From NCBI GenBank assembly GCA_945273835.1, contig CALYPL010000006.1:52703-116702 (forward strand): a stretch of DNA of 64,000 bases, in the 5' to 3' direction. This DNA comes from an uncultured Dysgonomonas sp. (GTDB lineage: Bacteria > Bacteroidota > Bacteroidia > Bacteroidales > Dysgonomonadaceae). Position numbers and translations under genes: made by a program. Of the stretch, positions 25,053 to 35,309 are shown in pieces (positions within the stretch are counted from its first letter, which is position 1; every line of letters starts with the position of its first letter). The notes under the pieces are model-generated. The model had not been told where the DNA came from. It saw only the letters and a list, made by a program, of their open reading frames with translations, and did no database searches.

Positions 25053-27905
25053 ATGCCTTGGACAAAGCAAAATAAAATTAATCTTTTTATAGTAAGTATC
25101 ATTATACTTTTATCGGGTTACGCTTCTGATAGTATAGTTGCAAAAGAACCTCATGTCATTAATATCACTCGTGAGAAATACAATGCTGATAATAAGAATT
25201 GGTCAATTGGTCAGGACGAAAGGGGTGTTATGTATTTTGCGAACGATTATGGATTACTTGAATTTAATGGTGTCACATGGAAAACAAACCGATTACCAAA
25301 TGCGTTAAATGTCCGCTCCATAGCAGTCTTATCTCACAATACAATATTTACGGGTAGCTATGAAGAGTTTGGACGATGGGACAGAGATATTTCCGGCAAG
25401 TTGGCATATACATCTTTAAGCCAGAATATTGATAAAAGAAATTTCAAAAATGACGATTTCTGGAAAATCTGTATTTGCGGAGATAAAGTATATTATCAGT
25501 CATTCTCTTCCATCTATATTTATGATATCAATAATTCAACCATCGATCAAATAGATAATGGTTTGGCTTATTTTTTCCTTTTTAAAATAAGAAACGAATT
25601 ACTTTACCAACAGATAAAAGGACCGCTATTCAGAATTAATAACAAAAAAGTTGAAAAAATAGCCGGAAGTGAAATTTTATCGGAAACTGAAGTCAGAACC
25701 ATACTACCATATGATAATGATAAATATCTGATCGGTACGTCCTCAAAAGGAGTTTTTATTTACGATGGAATAAATCTTAAAAATTGGAATCCTTCTCTAT
25801 CAGCCATTACCTCATCTAAGGAACTTAATTGCGGCATAAAAACGTCAGACGGCAGGTATTACTTCGGAACCATAATTGGGGGAGTTTATGTCACAGACAC
25901 AAATGGCAATGTAATAAACAATCTTTCGTCCGAAAATACTTTACAGAACAATACGGTGCTATCGTTATTTGAAGACAGCATGAAAAATATATGGGTAGGA
26001 CTCGATCGGGGTATATCATGTATACAATATGTCGATAATTTTAGTTTCTATATTGATACAAGCGGCAAAACAGGAGCCGTTTATGATGCCACATCTTGGA
26101 ACAATAAGCTTTTTGTAGGTACTAATCAAGGGTTATTTTACATTTCTGAAAATAATCTGCTTGCTATTGATAATATAGCTGATATGAATTTCGTAAATGG
26201 CACACAAGGGCAAGTATGGGCATTACGGGTTATTGATGGCAAACTTTATTGTTGTCATAACAGAGGATTAAAAGAAATATTGCCAGATCTGTCAGTCGCT
26301 GACAAATATAACCTTAACACAGGTGTATATGATATATCAAAAATCAACTCAAAAAACAATGAGCTATTTCTTCTGTCTACATATGGTGCGTTGAAAATAA
26401 TCGACAAGAATAAAGGAATGTTAGAGATAAAAGGACAAGTATCAGAGCCCATATCAAAGACGCTTGTCGATCATCTGGGCAATATCTGGCTTCAGCATCC
26501 TAATAGGGGTGTTTACAGATATCGGTTTGATGACAACACAAATAATCTCCGAAGCATCAGTTCATATGGAGGAAACAATAAGGACAATCTTCCTTACAAA
26601 ATTAAGATATTTAAAGTGGGTGGACGTATAGCCCTACTTGGCAATGATTGCTTTTATATTTATGACGATATAAAAGATCAGATAGTTCCTGACGAACTTT
26701 TGAACAACTGCTTTAACGGAATAAAAAATCTGAAACAGATTATTAACATCAAAGACCATGTTTTCTGGGCATTAACCAATACTTCGATATTTAAATTCTC
26801 TTACGACGGATATGAAGCATCAATCTTAGAAAGATATAACATTGGTCTAAAACTATCATTAGTCAACAACTACGAAAACATATCAATCATAAATGATTCT
26901 ATAAATCTTATCTGTCTCGACAACGGATTTACAATATATTGCAATGAAAAGCCCAAAAACAACGATAAAATAAAATCATTACCCTCACCCTACATAGAAT
27001 CATTGCAGATAAAAAATAGTAAAGGCGAAAAGCAATATGTTCAAATCGGAAATAAAAATAAAATCAATAACAATTTCAATACAATAACAATTTCCTTCAT
27101 CGGCAAAAATGCTTTTTCTTTAAACTATTCTTTCAGATACAAACTTGATCATGTGGACAATAGATGGTCGTCAGCACAAAAAATAAATTCAACAACATAT
27201 GAACGTCTTCCACAAGGCAATTATACATTCATGGTTCAGGCGATTGACCAACTCGGGCACGAATCCGATATTACAACCATTTCATTTACAATCCTTCCGC
27301 CGTGGTATAAGAGCTGGTGGGCATTTATTATTTATGCTCTTCTGTTAACAGCAATATGCTACGGAATCAGAAAATTAAATCTGCAACGAAACCGCAATCA
27401 GAATCGACAAGAAATATCCAAGCAGGAGATAAAGCATTTACAAACTCTAACTGACAAACTTCAAAGAGAAATTAAAGAAAAAAACGCAGAGCTGCTGACG
27501 CAAACATCCTTAATATTAAAGAAAAACGAACTTATACTTAAAATTCGGGAAGCGATTGAAGAATTCTATAAACGCAACGAAAGCAAGGTCACTCCTTCCT
27601 TACAACAAAAGATTAATGTCCTGCTGAATGACGTAGACACGGAAGAGGATTGGAAAATGTTCTTAATCAAGTTTGATCAGAAACATACCGATTTTTTTAA
27701 AAAACTTAAGAATCTGTATCCTCAGCTGACCAACAACGATCTGCGTTTATGCGCTTGCATTAAACTCAACTTGGATATAAAAGAAACAGCATCGTTGATG
27801 AATCTGTCAACAAGAGCCATCGAGAATAATCGCTATAGATTAAGAAAAAAGCTTAATCTGAATTCATCCGATAACCTATATGACTTCTTTATAGAATTTA
27901 ATTAG
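25053..27905 (+). CDS. SusR-like membrane sensor-regulator with C-terminal HTH
   Basis: 950 aa. After an N-terminal membrane segment, residues about 40-650 form repeated propeller blades (NKNWSIGQDERGVMYFANDY, VLSLFEDSMKNIWVGLDRGI, LVDHLGNIWLQHPNRGVYRY), the periplasmic ligand-binding part. A triple-tyrosine (Y_Y_Y) domain follows (YSFRYKLDHVDNRWSS), then a membrane helix at about 753-772, a cytoplasmic coiled coil, and a LuxR-like HTH at about 893-945 (DIKETASLMNLSTRAIENN). This is the SusR type, with no kinase domain. It should activate the adjoining SusC/D genes when an oligosaccharide binds. Confidence 0.9.
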   Translation: MPWTKQNKINLFIVSIIILLSGYASDSIVAKEPHVINITREKYNADNKNWSIGQDERGVMYFANDYGLLEFNGVTWKTNRLPNALNVRSIAVLSHNTIFTGSYEEFGRWDRDISGKLAYTSLSQNIDKRNFKNDDFWKICICGDKVYYQSFSSIYIYDINNSTIDQIDNGLAYFFLFKIRNELLYQQIKGPLFRINNKKVEKIAGSEILSETEVRTILPYDNDKYLIGTSSKGVFIYDGINLKNWNPSLSAITSSKELNCGIKTSDGRYYFGTIIGGVYVTDTNGNVINNLSSENTLQNNTVLSLFEDSMKNIWVGLDRGISCIQYVDNFSFYIDTSGKTGAVYDATSWNNKLFVGTNQGLFYISENNLLAIDNIADMNFVNGTQGQVWALRVIDGKLYCCHNRGLKEILPDLSVADKYNLNTGVYDISKINSKNNELFLLSTYGALKIIDKNKGMLEIKGQVSEPISKTLVDHLGNIWLQHPNRGVYRYRFDDNTNNLRSISSYGGNNKDNLPYKIKIFKVGGRIALLGNDCFYIYDDIKDQIVPDELLNNCFNGIKNLKQIINIKDHVFWALTNTSIFKFSYDGYEASILERYNIGLKLSLVNNYENISIINDSINLICLDNGFTIYCNEKPKNNDKIKSLPSPYIESLQIKNSKGEKQYVQIGNKNKINNNFNTITISFIGKNAFSLNYSFRYKLDHVDNRWSSAQKINSTTYERLPQGNYTFMVQAIDQLGHESDITTISFTILPPWYKSWWAFIIYALLLTAICYGIRKLNLQRNRNQNRQEISKQEIKHLQTLTDKLQREIKEKNAELLTQTSLILKKNELILKIREAIEEFYKRNESKVTPSLQQKINVLLNDVDTEEDWKMFLIKFDQKHTDFFKKLKNLYPQLTNNDLRLCACIKLNLDIKETASLMNLSTRAIENNRYRLRKKLNLNSSDNLYDFFIEFN

Positions 27906-28036
27906 AATTATAAATATTTGCTTTACAATACAATACATTTAAATAAGAGGTAAAAGTGAGATCGTCTTAATGTTAAAATTTAAAGAAGTGTATTTGTAGT
28001 GTATTAACTTTTAATAACAAATATTTAAAGTAATCT

Positions 28037-28044
28037 TAAATTTG
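28037..28044 (+). promoter_or_regulatory. -7 box for the susC-like operon
   Basis: TAAATTTG matches TAnnTTTG and lies about 135 bp upstream of the susC-like ATG at 28179, leaving a leader of roughly 130 nt where the SusR-like protein or an sRNA could act. Confidence 0.45.
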
Positions 28045-28178
28045 ATTTATCTAATATCATACAAAAGAGGCGACTTTCAATTAATTATTGAATAATTCTA
28101 GCCAAAATACAGTCCCCCCTCTCTTTTGTTCATAGTTAGATGCAACTTTTAAAATTTAATTATTCTAAAATTAAAACT

Positions 28179-31100
28179 ATGAGAAGTAAAAACAAAAGTA
28201 AAACCACTTCGAGGCAAAATAGCCTTTTAAGGAAAGGTTTTACACTCTTTACATGCTTTCTGTTAGCAAGTTTCTCAATTATTTACGCGCAAGAGCAAAC
28301 CATAACAGGAACAGTGACAGATGCAACTGAAAACCCTCTGATCGGGGTTACAGTTAGCATAGTCGGAACAAATACAGGAACAATAACAGACATTGACGGC
28401 AAATACTCAATTAAAGCTAATGCAGGGCAAACCCTTGACTTTTCTTATGTTGGGATGAAAGCTCAGCAAATAAAAGTCGGATCGTCTAAAAACGTGAATG
28501 TTATGATGGTTGAAGATGCAACAATGCTTGAAGAAGCTGTTGTAATCGGATACGGACAAGCAAAAAAACGAGATTTGACAGGTTCTATAGTCAGTATCAG
28601 CGCAGATCAGATAGCAAACAGACCAGTAACTAACCCATTATCTTCACTACAAGGAAAAGTGGCAGGCGTGCAAGTTATCAATACCGGTATAGCCGGACAA
28701 GACCCCGAAATCCGTATTCGTGGAACAAACTCAATAAACGGCTATAAACCACTCTATGTTGTGGACGGATTATTGAATGATAACATCAATTTCTTAAATC
28801 CGGCTGATATAGAATCAATGGAAATACTGAAAGATCCATCTTCTTTAGCAATTTTTGGTGTGAGGGGAGCCAACGGCGTAGTAATTGTGACTACAAAAAA
28901 AGCTAAACAAGGGCAAGCATTCGTAAACATCAATACATCTTTCGGGTTTAAATCTGTAGTTGATAAAATAAAGTTGACAAACGCAGCCCAGTTCAAGGAA
29001 TTGTATAACGAACAATTAGCGAATCAGGGACAGGAACCTTACGATTTTTCAAATCTGACAGCAGACACAAACTGGCAGGACGAAGTATTACAAACAGGTT
29101 TTGTGACAAACAACAATATAAGTATCTCATCATCTTCAGACAAATCCCGATTCTATATGGGAGTAGGCTATACATCTGAAGAGGGAAGCATGAAACACGA
29201 AGAATTCAGTAAAATAACTGTCAACCTCAGTAGCGATTACAACATCACAAAAGCCATTAAAGTCGGATTTCAGTTCAACGGATCACGCTCAACCCCATTG
29301 AATACAAAAACACAATTGTACAGCAACGGATTACCTAAAGCACTATATGCAGCCCCTGTCACTTACCCTTACAATAAGGAACATCACATGTATAATACCC
29401 TGCCGAGTTTTCAGCGCAACGAAATCGCTAACCCAATGCTGTATGTCGAGTTAATGAAAAATACAAGTAAGATACTTGACTATCGGGGTGCCGGAAATAT
29501 ATTCGCAGAAGTTAATTTCCTGAAAGGGTTTAATTTCAAGGTTATGTATTCGATTGACTATCAATCATACGATCAACGCAAATATACACCTATCACAGAA
29601 TTATGGGACACAGAAGCCGATGTTGCCACTACACTCGGGTCTGGTAAAACTTCAGTATCACAAAATAAGTTCGACGAAACCAAAGTTCAAGCAGACTATT
29701 TGCTAAACTATAACGGCAAATTCGGTGATCATGGATTAGCCGCGACAGCAGGTTTCACGACATATTATGATAAAAAATCGAGTCTCACTGCCGAGAGAAA
29801 TCAGGGAAGTGGTCTCCCGATACCCAACAATCCTGACAAATGGTTTGTAAGCATAGGTGATAAAAACTCGTCAATCAACGATAGCGAACAATGGGAACGC
29901 ACAACCGTTTCCTTCCTCCTAAGAGCTTTGTATAATTATCAAAACAAATACCTGTTAAATGCCTCGTACAGACGTGACGGATCATCTGCATTTTATTATA
30001 CAGGCAATGAGTGGCAAGACTTCTATTCATTTGGCGGAGGATGGGTTCTGACAGAAGAAAACTTTTTTAAAAATAACGGCATTGTAGATTATCTGAAGCT
30101 AAAAGGATCATGGGGTACACTTGGAAATCAAAATCTTGAGACACAATATCCTGCGGATCCAATATTAGAAGCCAGTACAAGTGCGGTATTCGGAGATAAT
30201 ATCGTTCCCGGTCTATTACCCAAATATATCCCCAATAAAGGTTTGAAATGGGAAAAAATACAAGCGTGGGAAGCCGGCTTTGAAAGTTATTACCTAAATA
30301 ACAGATTAAACTTAGAAGGAATATTCTATAATAAAACCACAAAAGGTCTGTTGGCAACAATACCCGGAGTATCAGGTACAACCCCCGGATTAGGCAATGT
30401 TGGATCATTAAATAACAAAGGGGTTGAAGTTACACTCACATGGAATGATAAAATAGGCAAAGACTGGCGTTATAGCGTAAGCGGTAATATCACAACAATC
30501 CGTAACCGTGTTTTATCGCTCGTTTCAAACGGATATACCATCATTGACGGAACAAGTGGTGTATCGCAACGCAATTCATATACAACAGCAGGCAGACCAA
30601 TAGGTTATTTCTTCGGGTATAAAGTCGAAGGAATATATCAATCGCAAGCAGATATAGACAATTCGCCTAAAAACACCCAATATACCGTTAAACCCGGCGA
30701 TTTTAAATTTAAAGACATCGACGGCAACAACATTATTGATCAGAGAGACCGTACAATGATCGGTAACCCCACTCCCGATTTCACGTATGGTTTAACCTTA
30801 AACGTTGGCTATAAAAATTTCGATCTGTCAATTGATATGATGGGAGTATCAGGCAACGAAATATACCGCACATGGAATACATTCACATGGTCGCAGTTCA
30901 ATTATCAAAAAGAACGTATGAACAGATGGCATGGCGAAGGCACTTCGAACAAAGAACCTATTCTGTCCAGAGATCGTCCGATAAATAACGAAATATCAGA
31001 TTATTTTATAGAAGACGGCAGCTTCTTCCGTATACGAAATCTACAATTAGGCTACACATTCGATCAGAATTTCTTAAAAAATCTGAGAATGAAAAGCCTC

Positions 31101-31253
31101 AAAATGTACGTAAACATACAAAACCTAAAAACTTGGAAGAACAACACAGGGTATACACCTGAATTAGGAGGTTCAGCGACAGCATTTGGTATAGATGGTC
31201 GACCATATCCCATACCGGCAATTTATTCGTTCGGTATCAATCTGACTTTTTAA
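28179..31253 (+). CDS. SusC-like TonB-dependent outer-membrane transporter
   Basis: About 1024 aa from ATG 28179; an in-frame ATG at 28140 adds 13 residues and is less likely because the signal region follows the later one. Order: signal sequence ending near SIIYAQ, a carboxypeptidase-regulatory-like domain (GTVTDATENPLIGVTVSIVG), a TonB-box region (EEAVVIGYGQAKKRDLTGS), plug, then a 22-strand barrel ending in aromatic F (FGINLTF). It imports oligosaccharides with the SusD lid. No STN domain is present, in keeping with control by a SusR-like protein and not an ECF sigma system. Confidence 0.95.
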   Translation: MRSKNKSKTTSRQNSLLRKGFTLFTCFLLASFSIIYAQEQTITGTVTDATENPLIGVTVSIVGTNTGTITDIDGKYSIKANAGQTLDFSYVGMKAQQIKVGSSKNVNVMMVEDATMLEEAVVIGYGQAKKRDLTGSIVSISADQIANRPVTNPLSSLQGKVAGVQVINTGIAGQDPEIRIRGTNSINGYKPLYVVDGLLNDNINFLNPADIESMEILKDPSSLAIFGVRGANGVVIVTTKKAKQGQAFVNINTSFGFKSVVDKIKLTNAAQFKELYNEQLANQGQEPYDFSNLTADTNWQDEVLQTGFVTNNNISISSSSDKSRFYMGVGYTSEEGSMKHEEFSKITVNLSSDYNITKAIKVGFQFNGSRSTPLNTKTQLYSNGLPKALYAAPVTYPYNKEHHMYNTLPSFQRNEIANPMLYVELMKNTSKILDYRGAGNIFAEVNFLKGFNFKVMYSIDYQSYDQRKYTPITELWDTEADVATTLGSGKTSVSQNKFDETKVQADYLLNYNGKFGDHGLAATAGFTTYYDKKSSLTAERNQGSGLPIPNNPDKWFVSIGDKNSSINDSEQWERTTVSFLLRALYNYQNKYLLNASYRRDGSSAFYYTGNEWQDFYSFGGGWVLTEENFFKNNGIVDYLKLKGSWGTLGNQNLETQYPADPILEASTSAVFGDNIVPGLLPKYIPNKGLKWEKIQAWEAGFESYYLNNRLNLEGIFYNKTTKGLLATIPGVSGTTPGLGNVGSLNNKGVEVTLTWNDKIGKDWRYSVSGNITTIRNRVLSLVSNGYTIIDGTSGVSQRNSYTTAGRPIGYFFGYKVEGIYQSQADIDNSPKNTQYTVKPGDFKFKDIDGNNIIDQRDRTMIGNPTPDFTYGLTLNVGYKNFDLSIDMMGVSGNEIYRTWNTFTWSQFNYQKERMNRWHGEGTSNKEPILSRDRPINNEISDYFIEDGSFFRIRNLQLGYTFDQNFLKNLRMKSLKMYVNIQNLKTWKNNTGYTPELGGSATAFGIDGRPYPIPAIYSFGINLTF

Positions 31254-31338
31254 GTAAAACAGAACTAAAATATCAGATTTGAAATATAAAGTATCATCAA
31301 AATACTGATCTAAAAATTTCAATAAAACAAGTAATCTT

Positions 31339-32868
31339 ATGAAAAGATTTTTAAATAAATACATAACCATTACGGCTATAGCATTCGTAATTATATCCCT
31401 GTTCGGATGCAACGATTTTCTGGACAGGCGTCCGCAAGGAGATTTCACCAGTGACGATGATAAAAGCGGAGGTATAGAAGGAGGCATATTCGGTATATAC
31501 GGAAAAATGCGTTCGTACAGCCTGACCGCCGGAATACCCGCATTTGCAATACACTGTTTCCGCTCAGAAGATTCAGAAAAAGGAAGTACTGTCACAGACG
31601 GACCCGATCAGGCAGCCATGTACGACAACTTTGAATACACTGCTTCAAACGGTTTATTGGGATCGTACTGGGAAACAAACTATTCCATTATAACTGATTG
31701 CAATAAGATTTTAAGAGATATCAAGAATATGCAGACTGATGACAAGAATATAAAGGTGTACGAAGCCGAAGCACGTTTTTTCAGAGCATATTGCTACTTT
31801 AATTTAGTAAGGGCTTGGGGCGATGTTCGGCTCATTGATTTTGCAGTAGATGACCAGAGTCAGTCAAACATTCCAAAATCGCCGGCTGCAGACATATATA
31901 AACTTATAGACGAAGACCTCGCATTTGCGGTCGATAATCTTCCCAAAAGCTGGCCTTATATATATATAGGGCGACTGACATGGGGTGCCGCACGTTCGAT
32001 GCAAGCCAGAACATATATGATGCGCAACGATTGGGGTAATATGTATACAGCAGCCCAGGATGTCATCAATTCCGGAATATACAACCTTAATACTCCGTCA
32101 GATCAAGTATTTACCGACAATGGAGAAAATTGTGGTGAATCAATCTTTGAGTTACAATGTACTGCCACACCGGCCCAACCGGCATCATCTACAATAGGAA
32201 GCCAGTTTAGCCAAGTTCAAGGAGTTAGAGGTTCCGGTATTTATGATTTAGGTTGGGGATGGCACATGGCAACATTAGAGCTTGGTAAAGCTTTTGAAAA
32301 AGGTGATCCACGTAAAGATGCCACATTAATTTATTTCAGAAGAAGCAAAGATGAAAAACAAACTCTCGAAAATACGAATAAACCGTACGGAGAATCGCCG
32401 ATATCAACAGCGATGGGCGGATATTTCAATAAAAAAGCCTATACAAATCCTACGATGAGAGCAAAATACACAAAATCCGGTTTTTGGGTAAATATACGCC
32501 TCATCCGTTACCCTGACGTTTTATTGATGGCTGCCGAAGCTGCAAACGAGCTTGGCAACACTACAACAGCACTAAACTATTTGGAACAAGTACGCGCACA
32601 TGCACGTGGAGCAGACGCAAGCATTCTGCCCGAAGTGACTACTACCGACAAAACCGAATTGAGAGAAGCTATCCAACATGAAAGAAGAGTTGAATTGGCT
32701 TTAGAGTTCGATCGTTTCTATGACCTTGTACGTTGGGGTATTGCTTCTAAAGTATTACATGCTGCCGGAAAAACAAACTATCAACCCAAACATGCTCTCT
32801 TGCCTATTCCGCAAACCGAGATAGACAAATCAAAAGGAGTGCTGAAACAGAATCCGGATTATATTTAA
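31339..32868 (+). CDS. SusD/RagB-like surface glycan-binding lipoprotein
   Basis: 509 aa. The lipobox is SLFGC (Cys23) followed by NDFLDRRPQGDF, the common SusD mature start. TPR-rich regions follow (YEAEARFFRAYCYFNLVRAW) and the C-terminal signature RHERR-like segment HERRVELALEFDRFYDLVRW. It caps the SusC channel and captures the glycan. It is 85 bp downstream of the SusC gene. No SusE/F-type extra binding protein follows, which makes this a minimal locus. Confidence 0.95.
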   Translation: MKRFLNKYITITAIAFVIISLFGCNDFLDRRPQGDFTSDDDKSGGIEGGIFGIYGKMRSYSLTAGIPAFAIHCFRSEDSEKGSTVTDGPDQAAMYDNFEYTASNGLLGSYWETNYSIITDCNKILRDIKNMQTDDKNIKVYEAEARFFRAYCYFNLVRAWGDVRLIDFAVDDQSQSNIPKSPAADIYKLIDEDLAFAVDNLPKSWPYIYIGRLTWGAARSMQARTYMMRNDWGNMYTAAQDVINSGIYNLNTPSDQVFTDNGENCGESIFELQCTATPAQPASSTIGSQFSQVQGVRGSGIYDLGWGWHMATLELGKAFEKGDPRKDATLIYFRRSKDEKQTLENTNKPYGESPISTAMGGYFNKKAYTNPTMRAKYTKSGFWVNIRLIRYPDVLLMAAEAANELGNTTTALNYLEQVRAHARGADASILPEVTTTDKTELREAIQHERRVELALEFDRFYDLVRWGIASKVLHAAGKTNYQPKHALLPIPQTEIDKSKGVLKQNPDYI

Positions 32869-32883
32869 ATCAATTTAATTTTT

Positions 32884-32910
32884 ATAAGGGCAGAATTTTA
32901 CTGCCCTTAT
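32884..32910 (+). terminator. Hairpin between susD-like gene and GH3 gene
   Basis: Perfect 10-bp arms ATAAGGGCAG (32884-32893) and CTGCCCTTAT (32901-32910), loop of seven. The downstream sequence lacks a strong T run, so it may stabilise or partly terminate the susCD message and not stop it fully. Confidence 0.6.
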
Positions 32911-32946
32911 TACATTATATTCGATAAAAGAAAAGAACCCAGAGAA

Positions 32947-35238
32947 ATGAAAAAAATCATATTAGGAGCTTTATGTTTTTGTTCATTAAGCATTTTTGCT
33001 CAACCAAAATCTACAACAGTCAGAGATGAAAAGATGGATAAATTCATCGACAATCTGATGTCTAAAATGACCATTGAAGAAAAAATCGGACAACTGAATC
33101 TGCCGAGTGTAGGTGATTTTACGACAGGACAAGCCAAAAACAGCAATATTGCTGAGAAAATAAAAAAAGGTCAAGTCGGCGGACTATTCAACATAAAAGG
33201 AGTAGCCAAGATAAAAGACGTGCAGCGCATAGCCGTAGAAGAAAGTCGTCTGGGTATACCGCTTATCTTTGGTATGGATGTAATACACGGATACGAAACA
33301 GCCTTCCCCATACCTTTGGCGATGGCAGCCACTTGGAATACGGCAACAATAGAACAAGCGGCACGTACAGCAGCCGTTGAAGCAAGTTCAGACGGTATAT
33401 CGTGGACATTCAGTCCGATGGTTGACATCACACGTGACCCACGTTGGGGACGTTTTTCTGAAGGAAGCGGAGAAGATCCGTTTTTAGGTGGTGCAATTGC
33501 AAAAGCAATGGTAAAAGGTTATCAAGGAGATAACACATACAGTCGCAACGACCAGATAATGGCATGTGTGAAACATTTTGCGCTGTATGGTGCGGCCGAA
33601 GCAGGACGTGATTATAATACAACTGATATGAGCCGTATACGTATGTATAATGAATACCTATATCCGTATAAAGCAGCAGTAGAAGCAGGAGTGGGAAGCG
33701 TGATGGCATCTTTCAACGAGATTGATGGTGTACCCGCTACTGCCAACAAATGGTTATTGACAGATTTACTTCGTAAACAATGGGGCTTCGATGGTTTTGT
33801 TGTATCCGATTACACAGGAATATCCGAAATGATTGCCCACGGAATCGGCGACTTACAACAGGTCTCGGCACGTGCGTTAGACGCAGGTTTAGACATGGAT
33901 ATGGTAAGCGAAGGATTTAACGGAACACTCGCCAAATCTCTGAAAGAAGGAAAAATCACAGAAGAACAAATTAACACAGCTTGCAGACGTATATTAGAAG
34001 CGAAATATAAGCTTGGTTTGTTCAAAGACCCATACAAATTCGGAAACGAGAAGATTGCTAAAGAAAAAATATTTTCGCCCGAACATCGGGCCTTTGCACG
34101 TAAAGTTGCAGCAGAAAGTTTTGTTTTATTGAAAAACGATAACAATACGCTCCCTTTAGCTAAAAAAGGAACAATAGCAGTAGTCGGACCTTTAGCAGAT
34201 GCACGTGAGAATATGAACGGAACATGGAGTGTAGCCGCAGATATAAACAAACCATCCACCTTAGTGGAAGGGCTGAAACAAGTGGCTGGCAAAAACATAA
34301 ACGTAATATTCGCCAAAGGGAGCAATCTGGCAAAAGACAAATCTTTTGAAGATCGTGCAACTCTGTTCGGAAAAACTCTGCATCGGGATAACCGTTCGGA
34401 AGAAGAATTATTGAACGAAGCGATAAATGCAGCAGCTAAAGCGGATATAATAGTCGCAGCTTTAGGCGAATCGGCAGAAATGAGCGGAGAATGTAGTAGC
34501 CGTACTGATCTCAATATACCTGATGTACAGCACCAATTACTTGAAGCTATGCTGAAAACGGGAAAGCCTGTTGTATTGGTTCTGTTCACAGGTCGTCCTG
34601 TAACCATAACTTGGGAAGATAAGCACGTACCCGCTATTCTTAACGTTTGGTTCGGAGGAACTGAGGCGGCTCCGGCTATTGCGGATGTTTTATTCGGTAA
34701 TGTTAATCCGAGTGGAAAACTGCCTGCTACATTTCCTAAAAATGTCGGACAAATACCTTTATTCTATAACCATAAAAATACAGGACGTCCACTTGCCGAA
34801 GGTCATTGGTTTGAAAAATTCCGTTCCAATTACCTTGATGTAGATAATGATCCACTTTATCCATTTGGTTATGGATTGAGCTATACAACATTTCAATACG
34901 GAGATATTCAGTTGAGTTCGTCATCAATGAATAACAACAGCGAAATCACGGCAAGCGTAAAAGTTACCAATACAGGTAAATATGACGGTTCAGAGGTTGT
35001 TCAATTGTATATTCGGGATATGGTTGGCAGTGTAACACGTCCTGTCAAAGAACTCAAAGGTTTTGAAAAGATATTTCTCAAAGCAGGTGAATCGAAAGAC
35101 GTAACTTTCAAAATAACTCCCGAATTATTGAAGTTTTATAATGCTGATCTTGAATATGTAAATGAGCCGGGAGATTTTCAACTAATGATTGGAAGCAACA
35201 GCCGAGATGTAAAAACCATCGGCTTTGAACTTAAATAA
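32947..35238 (+). CDS. bglX: Periplasmic GH3 beta-glucosidase (BglX-like)
   Basis: 763 aa with a signal peptide (KKIILGALCFCSLSIFAQ). Domains run TIM barrel (about 25-380), alpha/beta sandwich (about 390-620), fibronectin III-like (about 670-755). The nucleophile is Asp288 in GFVVSDYTG and the likely acid/base is Glu515 in SGECSSRTD, as in BglX. It releases glucose from oligosaccharide ends. In the company of a GH144-type enzyme the probable substrates are sophorose and beta-1,2-gluco-oligosaccharides, as reported for a Bacteroides thetaiotaomicron GH3 enzyme; this is inference. Confidence 0.92.
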   Translation: MKKIILGALCFCSLSIFAQPKSTTVRDEKMDKFIDNLMSKMTIEEKIGQLNLPSVGDFTTGQAKNSNIAEKIKKGQVGGLFNIKGVAKIKDVQRIAVEESRLGIPLIFGMDVIHGYETAFPIPLAMAATWNTATIEQAARTAAVEASSDGISWTFSPMVDITRDPRWGRFSEGSGEDPFLGGAIAKAMVKGYQGDNTYSRNDQIMACVKHFALYGAAEAGRDYNTTDMSRIRMYNEYLYPYKAAVEAGVGSVMASFNEIDGVPATANKWLLTDLLRKQWGFDGFVVSDYTGISEMIAHGIGDLQQVSARALDAGLDMDMVSEGFNGTLAKSLKEGKITEEQINTACRRILEAKYKLGLFKDPYKFGNEKIAKEKIFSPEHRAFARKVAAESFVLLKNDNNTLPLAKKGTIAVVGPLADARENMNGTWSVAADINKPSTLVEGLKQVAGKNINVIFAKGSNLAKDKSFEDRATLFGKTLHRDNRSEEELLNEAINAAAKADIIVAALGESAEMSGECSSRTDLNIPDVQHQLLEAMLKTGKPVVLVLFTGRPVTITWEDKHVPAILNVWFGGTEAAPAIADVLFGNVNPSGKLPATFPKNVGQIPLFYNHKNTGRPLAEGHWFEKFRSNYLDVDNDPLYPFGYGLSYTTFQYGDIQLSSSSMNNNSEITASVKVTNTGKYDGSEVVQLYIRDMVGSVTRPVKELKGFEKIFLKAGESKDVTFKITPELLKFYNADLEYVNEPGDFQLMIGSNSRDVKTIGFELK

Positions 35239-35254
35239 GATTTTATCTTTTTTC

Positions 35255-35296
35255 AAACGGTTAGGCTGTCGACAATACAGCCTGATCGTTTTTTAT
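35255..35296 (+). terminator. Intrinsic terminator between GH3 and GH144-type genes
   Basis: 15-bp arms AAACGGTTAGGCTGT (35255-35269) and ACAGCCTGATCGTTT (35277-35291) with two G-T wobbles and a run of six T. It lies inside the locus, 14 bp before the last gene, and so may set lower expression for it. Confidence 0.75.
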
Positions 35297-35309
35297 ATTT
35301 AATGAGATT

